Origin: Liolophura sinensis
Taxonomy: Eukaryota > Mollusca > Polyplacophora > Chitonida > Chitonidae
Length of the DNA: 64,000 nucleotides
Direction: 5' to 3'
Assembly: GCF_032854445.1 (NCBI RefSeq)
Contig: NW_027018034.1
Coordinates: forward strand, 47,467 to 111,466
Under the pieces are notes generated by a model. The model worked only from the letters and a program-made list of their open reading frames with translations. It did not search any database and had not been told where the DNA came from. How positions within the stretch are numbered: position 1 is the first letter of the stretch; the number at the start of each line of letters is the position of its first letter. Positions 12,628-25,801 of the stretch are shown piece by piece. The position numbers and the translations under genes are program-made.

Positions 12628-15372
12628 ATGCGCAATTGGGCCAGGCATCTCCAGCTGTTGAAAAATTGCAAATTTCTTTGGTTTCCATGGAGTAAGAGCC
12701 GTTGCTGGGCACGTGATTATGACATAAATGATCATTTAATTGTCGCTACAACCAAAAGTGTTAGTCAGACAGCAACGCCGTTTGCACCATTCGATTTCGC
12801 GTCACAAAATACGTCGGATTAGCCTCTTACAAACAGCATTGCAACAGTTTTTCCAGTTTTGGACTTTTGCCTGGTCTTTTTGTTAATTGAAATCGGCTAC
12901 ACTGTACTATGTACCATCGCGACTGGTCATTACTGTATTCAACTTTTCACTATAAGTTTAGTGCCCTTCGGTAGCCCAGAAGACGTCAAATCTTTAGGCC
13001 AAGCCCATTTAACTCACCCAGCAATTGTATTACTGCTAAGTCGAAGACAATCTCAATGTTATTATCTACATGTAGAAAAACCACACCATTTGTGTCTAGA
13101 AAACACAACGTACTTGATACAGTCTGCTGTAAAAAGTACAATTGAACACTGACTCACATCAATAAGGTGCAAAAAGATGCGGAATTGGGCCAGGCATCTC
13201 CAGCTGTTGACAAATTGCAAATTTCCTTGGTTTCCATGGAGTAAGAGCCGTTGCTGGGCACGTGATTATGACATAAATGATCATTTGATTGTCGCTACAG
13301 CCAAAAGTATTGGTCGGAAAGCAACGCAGTTTGCACCATTTGATTTCTAGTCACAAAATACGTCGGATTAGCCTCTTACAAACCGCATTGCAACAGTTTT
13401 TCCAGTTTTGGACTTTTGCCTGGTCTTTTTGTTAATTGAAATCGGCTACACTGTACTATGTACCATCGCCACTGGTCATTACTGTATTCAACTTTTCACT
13501 ATAAGCTATGTGCCCTTCGATACCCCAGAAGACGTCAAATCTTTGGGCCAAGCCCATTTATCTCACCAAGCAAATGTCTTACTTCTAAGTCGAAGACAAT
13601 CTCATTGTCTTTATCTACATGTAGAAAAACCACATTATTTGTATCTAGAAAACACAAGGTACTTGATACAGTCTGCTGTAAAAAGTACAATTGAACACTG
13701 ACTCACATCAATAAGGTGCCAAAAGATGCGGAATTGGGCCAGGCATCTCCAGCTGTTGAAAAATTGCAAATTTCTTTGGTTTCCATGGAGTAAGAGCCGT
13801 TGCTGGGCACGTGATTATGACATAAATGATCATTTAATTGTCGCTACAACCAAAAGTGTTAGTCAGACAGCAACGCCGTTTGCACCATTCCATTTCGCGT
13901 CACAAAATACGTCGGATTAGCCTCTTACAAACCGCATTGCAACAGTTTTTCCAGTTTTGGACTTTTGCCTGTTCTTTTTGTTAATTGAAATCGGCTACAC
14001 TGTACTATGTATCATCGCCACTGGTCATTACTGTATTCAACTTTTCACTATAAGCTATGTGCCCTTAGATACCCCAGAAGACGTCAAATCTTTGGGCCAA
14101 GCCCATTTATCCCACCCAGCAAATGTCTTACTTCTAAGTCGAAGACAATCTCAATATCTTTATCTACATGTAGAAAAACCACATTATTTGTATCTAGAAA
14201 ACACAAGGTACTTGATACAGTCTGCTGTAAAAAGTACAATTGAATACTGACTCACATCAATAAGGTGCCAAAAGACGCGGAATTGGGCCAGGCATCTCCA
14301 GCTGTTGAAAATTTGCAAATTTCCTTGGTTTCAATGGATTAAGAGCCGTTGCTGGGCACGTGATTATGACATAAATGATCATTTAATTGTCGCTACAGCC
14401 AAAAGTATTGGTCGGAAAGCAACGCAGTTTGCACCATTTGATTTCTCGTCACAAAATACGTCGGATTAGCCTCTTACAAACCGCATTGCAACAGTTTTTC
14501 CAGTTTTGGACTTTTGCCTGTTCTTTTTGTTAATTGAAATCGGCTACACTGTACTATGTACCATCGCCACTGGTCATTACTGTATTCAACTTTTCACTAT
14601 AAGCTATGTGCCCTTCGATACCCCAGAAGACGTCAAATCTTTGGGCCAAGCCCATTTATCTCACCCAGCAAATGTCTTACTTCTAAGTCGAAGACAAACT
14701 CAATGTCTTTATCTACATGTAGAAAAATCACATAATTTGTATCTAGAAAACACAAGGTACTTGATACAGTCTGCTGTAAAAAGTACACTTGAACACTGAC
14801 CGACATCAATAAGGTGCCAAAAGATGCGCAATTGGGCCAGGCATCTCCAGCTGTTGAAAAATTGCAAATTTCTTTGGTTTCCATGGAGTAAGAGCCGTTG
14901 CTGGGCACGTGATTATGACATAAATGATCATTTAATTGTCGCTACAACTAAAAGTGTTAGTCAGACAGCATCGCCGTTTGCACCATTCGATTTCGCGTCA
15001 CAAAATACGTCGGATTAGCCTCATACAAACAGCATTGCAACAGTTTTTCCAGTTTTGGACTTTTGCCATTTCTTTTTGTTAAATGAAATCGGCTACACTG
15101 TACTATGTACCATCGCCACTGGTCATTACTTTATTCAACTTTTCACTATAAGTTTAGTGTCCTTCGGTAGCCCAGAAGACGTCAAATTTTTAGGCCAAGC
15201 CCATTTAACTCACCCAGCAGTTGTCTTACTGCTAAGTCGAAGACAATCTCAATGTCTTTATCTACATGTAGAAAAACCACACCATTTGTGTCTAGAAAAC
15301 ACAAGGTACTTGATACAGTCTGCTGTAAAAAGTACAATTGAACACTGACCCACATCAATAAGGTGCAAAAAG
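12628..15372 (+). repeat. Five-unit segment, right copy of the tandem duplication (2745 bp)
   Basis: Units start at 12628, 13177, 13726, 14275 and 14824, every one exactly 549 bp. The breakpoint against the left copy lies close to the TGACCGACATC junction: this appears at about 9855 and 12603 but is replaced by TGACCCACATC at about 15348. So the duplicated segment begins near the end of the unit preceding 9880. Near identity of the copies, apart from indels in the left copy, indicates a recent event. Confidence 0.9.
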
Positions 15373-18300
15373 ATGCGGAATTGGGCCAGGCATCTCCAGC
15401 TGTTGAAAAATTGCAAATTTCCTTGGTTTCCATGGAGTAAGAGCCGTTGCTGGGCACTTGATTATGACATAAATGATCATTTAATTGTCGGTACAACCAA
15501 AAGTCTTGGTCAGTCAGCAACGCGGTTTGCACCATTCGATTTCTCGTCACAAAATACGTCGGATTAGCCTCTTACAAACAGCATTGGAACAGTTGTTCCA
15601 GTTTTGGACTTTTGCCTGGTCTTTTTGTTAATTGAAATCGGCTACACTGTACTATGTACCATCGCGACTGGTCATTACTGTATTCAACTTTTCACTATAA
15701 GTTATGTGCCCTTCGGTAGCCCAGAAGACGTCAAATCTTTGGGCTAAGCCCATTTAACTCACCCAGCAATTGTCTTACTTCTAAGTCCAAGACAATCTCA
15801 ATATCTTTATCTACAAGTAGAAAAACCACACCATTTGTGTCTAGAAAACACAAGGTACTTGATACAGTCTGCTGTACAAAGTACACTTGAACACTGACTC
15901 ACATCAATAAGGTGCCAAAAGATGCGGAATTGGGCCAGGCATCTTCAGCTGTTGAAAAATTGCAAATTTCCTTGGTTTCCATGGAGTAAGAGTCGTTGCT
16001 GTGCACGTGATTATGAAATAAATGATCATTTAATTGTCGCTACAACCAAAAGTTTTAGTCAGACAGCAACGCGGTTTGCACCATTCGATTTCTCGTCACA
16101 AAATACGTCGGATTAACCTCCTACAAACAGCATTGCAACAGTTTTTCCAGTTTTGGACTTTTGCCTGGTCTTTTTGTTAATTGAAATCGGCTACACTGTA
16201 CTATGTACCATCGCGACTGGTCATTACTGTATTCAACTTTTCACTATAAGATATGTGCCTATCGGTAGCCCAGAAGACGTCAAATCTTTGGGCCAAGCCC
16301 ATTTAACTCACCCAGCAATTGTCTTACTTGTAAGCCGAAGACAATCTCAATGTTTTTATCTACATGTAGAAACACCACACCATTTGTGTCTAGAAAACAC
16401 AAGGTACTTGATACAGTCTGCTGTACAAAGTACACTTGAACACTGACTCACATCAATAAGGTGCAAAAAGATGCGGAATTGGGCCAGGCATCTCCAGCTG
16501 TTGAAAAATTGCAAATTTCTTTGGTTTCCATGGAGTAAGAGCCGTTGCTGGGCACGTGATTATGACATAAATGATCATTTAATTGTCGCTACAACTAAAA
16601 GTGTTAGTCAGACAGCATCGCCGTTTGCACCATTCGATTTCGCGTCACAAAATACGTCGGATTAGCCTCTTACAAACAGCATTGGAACAGTTGTTCCAGT
16701 TTTGGACTTTTGTCTGGTCTTTTTGTTGATTGAAATCGGCTACACTGTACTATGTACCATCGCGACTGGTCAATACTGTATTCAACTTTTCACTAAAAGT
16801 TATGTGCCCTTCGGTAGCCCAGAAGACGTCAAATCTTTGGGCCAAGCCCATTTAACTCACCCAGCAATTGTTTTACTTCTAAGTCGAAGACAATCTCAAT
16901 GTCTTTATCTACATGTAGAAAAACCACATTATTTGTATCTAGAAAACACAAGGTACTTGATACAGTCTGCTGTAAAAAGTACAATTGAACACTGACCCAC
17001 ATCAATAAGGTGCAAAAAGATGCGGAATTGGGCCAGGCATCTCCAGCTGTTGACAAATTGCAAATTTCCTTGGTTTCCATGGAGTAAGAGCCGTTGCTGG
17101 GCACGTGATTATGACATAAATGATCATTTAATTTTCGCCACAGCCAAAAGTATTGGTCGGAGAGCAATGCAGTTTGCACCATTCGATTTCTCGTCACAAA
17201 ATACGTCGGATTAGCCTCTTACAAACAGCATTGGAACAGTTTTTCCAGTTTTGGACTTTTGCCTGTTCTTTTTGTTAATTGAAATCGGCTACACTGTACT
17301 ATGTACCATCGCGACTGGTCATTACTATATTCAACTTTTCAATATCAGTTATGTGCCCTTCGGTAGCCCAGAAGACGTCAAATCTTTGGGCCAAGCCCAT
17401 ATAACTCACCCAGCAATTGTCTTACTTCTAAGTCCAAGACAATCTCAATGTCTTTATCTACAAGTAGAAAAACCACACCATTTGTTACTAGAAAACACAA
17501 GGTATTTGATACAGTCTGCTGTAAAAAGTACAATTAAATACTGACTCACATCAATAAGGTGCCAAAAGACGCGGAATTGGGCCAGGCATCTCCAGCTGTT
17601 GACAAATTGCAAATTTCCTTGGTTTCCATGGAGTAAGAGTCGTTGCTGTGCACGTGATTATGAAATAAATGATCATTTAATTGTCGCTACAACCAAAAGT
17701 TTTAGTCAGACAGCAACGCGGTTTGCACCATTCGATTTCTCGTCACAAAATACGTCGGATTAACCTCCTACAAACAGCATTGCAACAGTTTTTCCAGTTT
17801 TGGACTTTTGCCTGGTCTTTTTGTTAATTGAAATCGGCTACACTGTACTATGTACCATCGCGACTGGTCATTACTGTATTCAACTTTTCACTATAAGATA
17901 TGTGCCTATCGGTAGCCCAGAAGACGTCAAATCTTTGGGCCAAGCCCATTTAACTCACCCAGCAATTGTCTTACTTGTAAGTCGAAGACAATCTCAATGT
18001 TTTTATCTACATGTAGAAACACCACACCATTTGTGTCTAGAAAACACAAGGTACTTGATACAGTCTGCTGTACAAAGTACACTTGAACACTGACTCACAT
18101 CAATAAGGTGCAAAAAGATGCGGAATTGGGCCAGGCATCTCCAGCTGTTGAAAAATTGCAAATTTCCTTGGTTTCCATGGAGTAAGAGCCGTTGCTGGGC
18201 ACGTGATTATGACATAAATGATCATTTAATTGTCGGTACAACCAAAAGTCTTGGTCAGTCAGCAACGCGGTTTGCACCATTCGATTTCTCGTCACAAAAT

Positions 18301-19215
18301 ACGTCGGATTAGCCTCTTACAAACAGCATTGGAACAGTTGTTCCAGTTTTGGACTTTTGCCTGGTCTTTTTGTTAATTGAAATCGGCTACACTGTACTAT
18401 GTACCATCGCGACTGGTCATTACTGTATTCAACTTTTCACTATAAGTTATGTGCCCTTCGGTAGCCCAGAAGACGTCAAATCTTTGGGCCAAGCCCATTT
18501 AACTCACCTAGCAATTGTCTTACTTCTAAGTCCAAGACATACTCAATGTCTTTATCTACATGTAGAAAAAACACACCATTTGTACGTAGAAAACACAAGG
18601 TACTGGACACAGTCCGCTGTAAAAAGTACAATTGAACAATGACCCACAGCAATAAGGTGCCAAAAGATGCGGAATTGGGACAGGCATCTCCAGCTGTTGA
18701 AAAATTGCAAATTTCCTTGGTTTCCATGGATTAAGAGCCGTTGCTGGGCACGTGATTATGACATAAATGATCATTTAATTGTCGCTACAGCCACAAGTAT
18801 TGGTCGGAGAGCAACGCGGTTTGCACCATTCGATATCTCGTTACAAAATACGTCGGATTAGTCTCTTATCAACAGCATCGGAACAGTTTTTCCAGTTTTG
18901 GACTTTTGCCTGGTCTTTTTGTTAATTGAAATCGGCTACACTGTACTATGTACCATCGCGACTGGTCATTACTATATTCAACTTTTCACTATAAGTTATG
19001 TGCCCTTCGGTAGCCCAGAAGACGTCAAATCTTTGGGCCAAGCCCATTTAACTCACCCAGCAATTGTCTTACTTCTAATTCGAAGACAATCTCAATGTCT
19101 TTATTTACATGTAGAAAAACCACACCATTTGTGTCTAGAAAACACAAGGTACTTGATACAGTCTGCTGTAAAAAGTACAATTGAACACTGACTCACATCA
19201 ATAAGGTGCCAAAAG
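15373..19215 (+). repeat. Subfamily I mixed block with 3-unit and 5-unit spaced copies
   Basis: Units start at 15373, 15922, 16471, 17020, 17569, 18118 and 18667, all 549 bp. The unit at 15922 recurs at 17569 (offset 1647), sharing GTCGTTGCTGTGCAC, GATTAACCTCC, ATAAGATATGTGCC and TAGAAACACC. The unit at 15373 recurs at 18118 (offset 2745), sharing GTCGGTACAACC and CTTGGTCAGTCAGC. The order is therefore X, Y, other, other, Y, X. The unit at 17569 has a different first 60-70 bp (GACGCGG, GTTGACAAATTG) from 15922, so its left edge is a chimeric junction. Confidence 0.8.
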
Positions 19216-21958
19216 ATGCGGAATTGGGCCAGTCATCTCCAGCTGTTGAAAAATTGCAAATTTCCTTGGTTTCCATAGAGTAAGAGCCGTAGCTGGGCAC
19301 GTGATTATGACATAAATGATCATTTAATTGCCGCTACAGCCACAAGTATTGGTCGGAGAGCAACGCGGTTTGCACCATTCTATTTCTCGTCAAAAAATAC
19401 GTCGGATTAGTCTCTTATCAACAGCATTGGAACAGTTTTTCCAGTTTTGGACTTTTGTCTGTTCTTTTTGTTAATTGAAATCGGCTACACTGTACTATGT
19501 ACCATCGCGACTGGTCATTACTATATTCGACTTTTCACTATCAGTTATGTGCCCTTCGGTAGCCCAGAAGACGTCAAATCTTTGGGCCAAGCCCATATAA
19601 CTCACCCAGCAATTGTCTTACTTCTAAGTCCAAGACAATCTCAATGTCTTTATCTACAAGTAGAAAAACCACACCATTTGTTACTAGAAAACACAAGGTA
19701 TTTGATACAGTCTGCTGTAAAATGTACAATTGAACACTGACTCACATCAATAAGGTGCCAAAAGACGCGGAATTGGGCCAGGCATCTCCAGCTGTTGAAA
19801 ATTTGCAAATTTCCTTGGTTTCCATGGATTAAGAGCCGTTGCTGGGCACGTGATTATGACATAAATGATCATTTAATTGTCGCTACAGCCAAAAGTTTTG
19901 GTTGGAAAGCAACGCAGTTTGCACCATTTGATTTGTCGTCACAAAATACGTCGGATTAGCCTCATACAAACCGCATTGCAACAGTTTTTCCAGTTTTGGA
20001 CTTTTGCCTGGTCTTTTTGTTAATTGAAATCGGCTACACTGTACTATGTACCATCGCGACTGGTCATTACTGTATTCAACTTTTCACTATAAGCTATGTG
20101 CCCTTCGGTAGCCCAGAAGACGTCAAATATTTGGGCCAAGCCCATTTAACTCACCTAGCAATTGTCTTACTTCTAATTCGAAGACAATCTCAATGTCTTT
20201 ATCTACATGTAGAAAAATCACACCATTTGTGTCTAGAAAACACAAGGTACTTGATACAGTCTGCTGTAAAAAGTACAATTGAACACTGACTCACATCAAT
20301 AAGGTGCAAAAAGATGCGGAATTGGGCCAGGCATCTCCAGCTGTTGACAAATTGCAAATTTCCTTGGTTTCCATGGAGTAAGAGCCGTTGCTGGGCACGT
20401 GATTATGACATAAATGATCATTTAATTGTCGCTACAGCCACAAGTATTGGTCGGAGAGCAACGCGGTTTGCACCATTCGATTTCTCGTTACAAAATACGT
20501 CGGATTAGTCTCTTATCAACAGCATCGGAACAGTTTTTCCAGTTTTGGACTTTTGCCTGGTCTTTTTGTTAATTGAAATCGGCTACACTGTAGTATGTAC
20601 CATCGGCACTGGTCATTACTATATTCAACTTTTCACTATAAGTTATGTGCCCTTCGGTAGCCCAGAAGACGTCAAATCTTTGGGCCAAGCCCATTTAACT
20701 CACCCAGCAATTGTCTTACTTCTAAGTCCAAGACAAACTCAATGTCTTTATCTACATGTAGAAAAACCACACCATTTGTGTCTAGAAAACACAAGGTACT
20801 TGATACAGTCTGCTGTAAAAAGTACAATTGAACACTGACCCACATCAATAAGGTGCAAAAAGATGCGGAATTGGGCCAGGCATCTCCAGCTGTTGACAAA
20901 TTGCAAATTTCCTTGGTTTCCATGGAGTAAGAGCCGTTGCTGGGCACGTGATTATGACATAAATGATCATTTAATTTTTGCCACAGCCAAAAGTATTGGT
21001 CGGAGAGCAATGCAGTTTGCATCATTCGATTTCTCGTCACAAAATACGTCGGATTAGCCTCTTACAAACAGCATTGGAACAGTTTTTCCAGTTTTGGACT
21101 TTTGCCTGTTCTTTTTGTTAATTAAAATCGGCTACACTGTACTATGTACCATCCCGACTGGTCATTACTATATTCAACTTTTCACTATAAGTTATGTGCC
21201 CTTCGGTAGCCCAGAAGACGTCAAATCTTTGGGCCAAGCCCATATAACTCACCCAGCATTTGTCTTACTTCTAAGTCCAAGACAATCTCAATGTCTTTAT
21301 CTACAAGTAGAAAAACCACACCATTTGTTACTAGAAAACACAAGGTATTTGATACAGTCTGCTGTAAAAAGTACAATTGAACACTGACTCACATCAATAA
21401 GGTGCCAAAAGACGCGGAAATGGGCAAGGCATCTCCAGCTGTTGAAAATTTGCAAATTTCCTTGGTTTCCATGGAGTAAGAACCGTTGCTGGGCACGTGA
21501 TTATGACATAAATGATCATTGATTGTCGCTACAGCCAAAAGTATTGGTCGGAAAGCAACGCAGTTTGCACCATTCGATTTCTCGTCACAAAATACGTCGG
21601 ATTAGCCTCTTACAAACCGCATTGCAACAGTTTTTCCAGTTTGGACTTTTGCCTGTTCTTTTTGTTAATTGAAATCGGCTACACTGTACTATGTACCATC
21701 GCGACTGGTCATTACTGTATTCAACTTTTCACTATAAGCTATGTGCCCTTCGGTAGCCCAGAAGACGTCAAATCTTTGGGCCAAGCCCATTTATCTCACC
21801 CAGCAAATGTCTTACTTCTAAGTCGAAGACAATCTCAATGTCTTTATCTACATGTAGAAAAACCACAGCATTTGTGTCTAGAAAACACAAGGTACTTGAT
21901 ACAGTCTGCTGTAAAAAGTACAATTGAACACTGACTCACATCAATAAGGTGCAAAAAG
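19216..21958 (+). repeat. Third, partial copy of the subfamily I HOR (5 units)
   Basis: Units start at 19216, 19765, 20314, 20863 and 21412. They repeat the order and markers of units at 2-2748 and 6036-8781: GTAAAATGTAC, GGTTGGAAAGC, CATCGGCACTGG, ATCCCGACT and GCGGAAATGGGC. Offset from the second copy is 13180 bp (24 units). After 21958 the match is lost: the next unit carries TTGGTCAGTCAGC as at 15373 and 18118 instead of the AGTGTTAGTCAGACAGC expected from 2749 and 8782. Confidence 0.83.
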
Positions 21959-24153
21959 ATGCGGAATTGGGCCAGGCATCTCCAGCTGTTGAAAAATTCC
22001 AAATTTCCTTGGTTTTCATGGAGTAAGAGCCGTTGCTGGCACGTGATTATGACATAAGTGATCATTTAATTGTCGCTACAACCAAAGGTCTTGGTCAGTC
22101 AGCAACGCGGTTTGCACCATTCGATTTCTCGTCACAAAATACGTCGGATTAGCCTCTTACAAACAGCATTGGAACAGTTTTTCCAGTTTTGGACTTTTGC
22201 CTGGTCTTTTTGTTAATTGAAATCGGCTACACAGTACTATGTATCATCGCGACTGGTATTTACTGTATTCAACTTTTCACTATAAGTTATGTGCCCTTCG
22301 GTAGCCCAGAAGACGTCAAATCTTTTGGCCAAGCCCATTTAACTCACCCAGCAATTGTCTTACTTCTAAGTCGAAGACAATCTCAATGTCTTTATCTACA
22401 TGTAGAAAAACCACACCATTTGTATCTAGAAAACACAAGGTACTTGGTACAGTCTGCTGTAAAAAGTACAATTGAACACTTACCCACATCAATAAGGTGA
22501 CAAAAGATGCGGAATTGGCCAGGCATCTCCAGCTGTTGAAAAAATTGCAAATTTCCTTGGTTTCCATGGAGTAAGAGCCGTTGCTGGGCACGTGATTATG
22601 ACATAAATGATCATTTAATTGTCGCTACAGCCAAACGTATTGGTCGGAGAGTAACGCGGTTTGCACCATTCGATTTCTCGTCACAAAATACGTCGGATTA
22701 GCCTCTTACAAACAGCATTGAAACTGTTTTTTTAGTTTTGGACTTTTGCCTGGTCTTTTTGTTAATTGAAATCGGCTACACTCTACTATGTACCATTGCC
22801 ACTGGTCATTACTGTATTCAACTTTTCACTATAAGTTATGTGCCCTTCGGTAGCCCAGAAGACGTCAAATCTTTGGACCAAGCCCATTTAACTCACCCAG
22901 CAGTTGTCTTACTTCTAAGTCGAAGAAAATCTCAATGTCTTTATCTACATGTAGAAAAACCACACCATTTGTATCTAGAAAACACAAGGTACTTGATACA
23001 GTCTGCTGTAAAAAGTACAATTGAACACTGACTCACATCAATAAGGTGCCAAAAGATGCGGAATTGGGCCAGGCATCTCCAGCTGTTGAAAAGTTGCAAA
23101 TTTCCTTGGTTTCCAAGCAGTAAGAGCCGTTGCTGGGCACGTGATTATGACATAAATGATCATTTAATTGTCGCTACAGCCAAAAGTATTGGTTGGAGAG
23201 CAACGCGGTTTGCACCATTCGATTTCTCGTCACAAAATACGTCGGGTCAGTCTCTTACAAACAGCATTGCAACAGTTGTTCCAGTTTTGGACTTTTGCCT
23301 GGTCTTTTTGTTAATTGAAATCGGCTACACTCTACTATGTACCATTGCCACTGGTCATCACTGTATTCAAATTTTCACTATAAGTTATGTGCCCTTCGGT
23401 AGCCCAGAAGACGTCAAATCTTTGGGCCAAGCCCATTTAACTCACCCAGCAGGTGTCTTACTTCTAAGTCAAAGACAATCTTAATGTCTTTATCTACATG
23501 TAGAAAAACCACACCATTTGTATCTAGAAAACACAAGGTACTTCATACAGTCTGCTGTATAAAGTACAATTGAACACTGAACCACATCAATAAGGTGCCA
23601 AAAGATGCGGAATTGGGCCAGGCATTTCCAGCTGTTGAAAAATTGCAAATTTCCTTGATTTCCAAGGAGTAAGAGCCGTTGCTGGGCACGTGATTATGAC
23701 ATAAATGATCATTTAATTGTCGCTACAGCCAAAAGTATTGGTCGGAGAGCAACGCGGTTTGCACCATTCGATATCTCGTTACAAAATACGTCGGGTCGGC
23801 CTCTTACAAACCGCATTGGAACAGTTGTTCCAGTTTTGGACTTTTGCCTTTTCTTTTTGTTAATTGAAATCGGCTACACTGTACTATGTACCATCCCGAC
23901 TGGTCATTACTGTATTCAACTTTTCACTATAAGTTATGTGCCCTTCGGTAGCCCAGAAGACGTCAAATCTTTGGGCCAAGCCCATTTAACTCACCCAGCA
24001 ATTGTCTTACTTCTAAGTCGAAGAAAATTTCAATGTCTTTATCTACATGTAGAAAAACCACACCATTTGTATCTAGAAAACACAAGGTACTTGATACAGT
24101 CTGCTGTAAAAAGTACAATTGAACACTGACTCACATCAATAAGGTGCCAAAAG
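21959..24153 (+). repeat. Transition zone between subfamilies I and II
   Basis: Units start at 21959, 22507, 23056 and 23605. The first still has ACAGTTTTTCCAG and GGATTAG but ends with the CACTTACCCAC variant typical of subfamily II. The second has the T-rich CTGTTTTTTTAG form. The third introduces GGGTCAGTC and ACAGTTGTTCCAG with CAGGTGTCTTAC and GTCAAAGAC. The fourth has GGGTCGGCC and AGAAAATTTCAATG. From here GTATCTAG replaces GTGTCTAG in almost all copies up to about 43 kb. Confidence 0.75.
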
Positions 24154-25251
24154 ATGCGGAATTGGGCCAGACATCTCCAGCTGTTGAAAAATTGCAAATT
24201 TCCTTGGTTTCCATGGAGTAAGAGCCGTTGCTGGGCACGTGATTATGACATGAATGATCATTTAATTGTCGCTACAGCCAAACGTATTGGTCGGACAGCA
24301 ACGCGGTTTGCACCATTCGATTTCTCGTCACAAAATACGTCGGATTGGCCCCTTACAAACAGCATTGGAACAGTTGTTCCAGTTTTGGACTTTTGCCTGG
24401 TCTTTTTGTTAATTGAAATCGGCTACACTCTACTATGTACCATTGCCACTGGTCATTACTGTATCCAACTTTTGACTATAAGTTATGTGCCCTTCGGTAG
24501 CCCAGAAGACGTCAAATCTTTGGGCCAAGCCCATTTAGCTCACCCAGCAGTTGTCTTACTTCTAAGTCGAAGACAATCTTAATGTCTTTATCTACATGTA
24601 GAAAAACCACACCATTTGTATCTAGAGAACACAAGGTACTTGATACAGTCTGCTGTAAAGAGTACAATTGAACACTGAACCACATCAATAAGGTGCCAAA
24701 CAATGCGGAATTGGGCCAGGCATCTCCAGCTGTTGAAAAATTGCAAATTTCCTTGGTTTCCAAGGAGTAAGAGCCGTTGCTGGGCACGTGATTATGATAT
24801 AAATGATCATTTAATTGTCGCTACAGCCAAAAGTATTGGTCGGAGAGCAACGCGGTTTGCACCATTCGATATCTCGTCACAAAATACGTCGGGTCAGCCT
24901 CTTACAAACCGCATTGCAACAGTTGTTCCAGTTTTGGACTATTGCCTGGTCTTTTTGTTAATTGAAATCGGCTACACTCTACTAGGTACCATCGCGACTG
25001 GTAATTACTGTATTCAACTTTTGACTATAAGTTATGTGCCCTTCGGTAGCCCAGAAAACGTCAAATCTTTTGGCCAAGCCCATTTAACTCACCAAGCAAT
25101 TGTCTTACTTCTAAGTCGAAGACAATCTCAATGTCTTTATCTACATGTAGAAAAACCACACCATTTGTATCTAGAAAACACAAGGTACTTGGTACATTCT
25201 GCTGTAAAAAGTACAATTGAACACTTACCCACATCAATAAGGTGACAAAAG

Positions 25252-25801
25252 ATGAGGAATTGGGCCAGGCATCTCCAGCTGTTGAAAAAATTGCAAATTT
25301 CCTTGGTTTCCATGGAGTAAGAGCCGTTGCTGGGCACGTGATTATGACATAAATGATCATTTAATTGTCGCTACAGCCATACGTATTGGTCGGAGAGCAA
25401 CGCGGTTTGCACCATTCGATTTCTCGTCACAAAATACGTCGGATTAGCCTCTTACAAACAGCATTGGAACAGTTTTTTTAGTTTTGGACTTTTGCCTGGT
25501 CTTTTTGTTAATTGAAATCGGCTACACTCTACTATGTACCATCGCGACTGGTCATTACTGTATTCAAATTTTCACAATAAGTTCTGTGCCCTTCGGTAGC
25601 CCAGAAGACGTCAAATCTTTGGGCCAAGCCCATTTAACTCACCCAGCAGGTGTCTTACTTCTAAGTCAAAGACAATCTCAATGTCTTTATCTACATGTAG
25701 AAAAACCACACCATTTGTATCTAGAAAACACAAGGTACTTGATACAGTCTGCTGTAAAAAGTACAATTGAACACTGAACCACATCAATAAGGTGCCAAAA
25801 G
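25252..25801 (+). repeat. Chimeric unit marking a one-unit deletion
   Basis: The left part matches the units at 31293, 34041 and 40080 (ATGAGGAATTGG, GGATTAGCC, T-rich TTTTTTTAG, ACTCTACTA). The right part matches the following unit type at 34592 and 40630 (CAAATTTTCAC, AAGTTCTGTGCC at 34592, CAGGTGTCTTAC, AGTCAAAGAC). The switch lies at about 25530-25541. In the other copies of the HOR these two halves belong to two successive units, so one unit's worth of sequence was lost here by out-of-register exchange. Confidence 0.75.
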
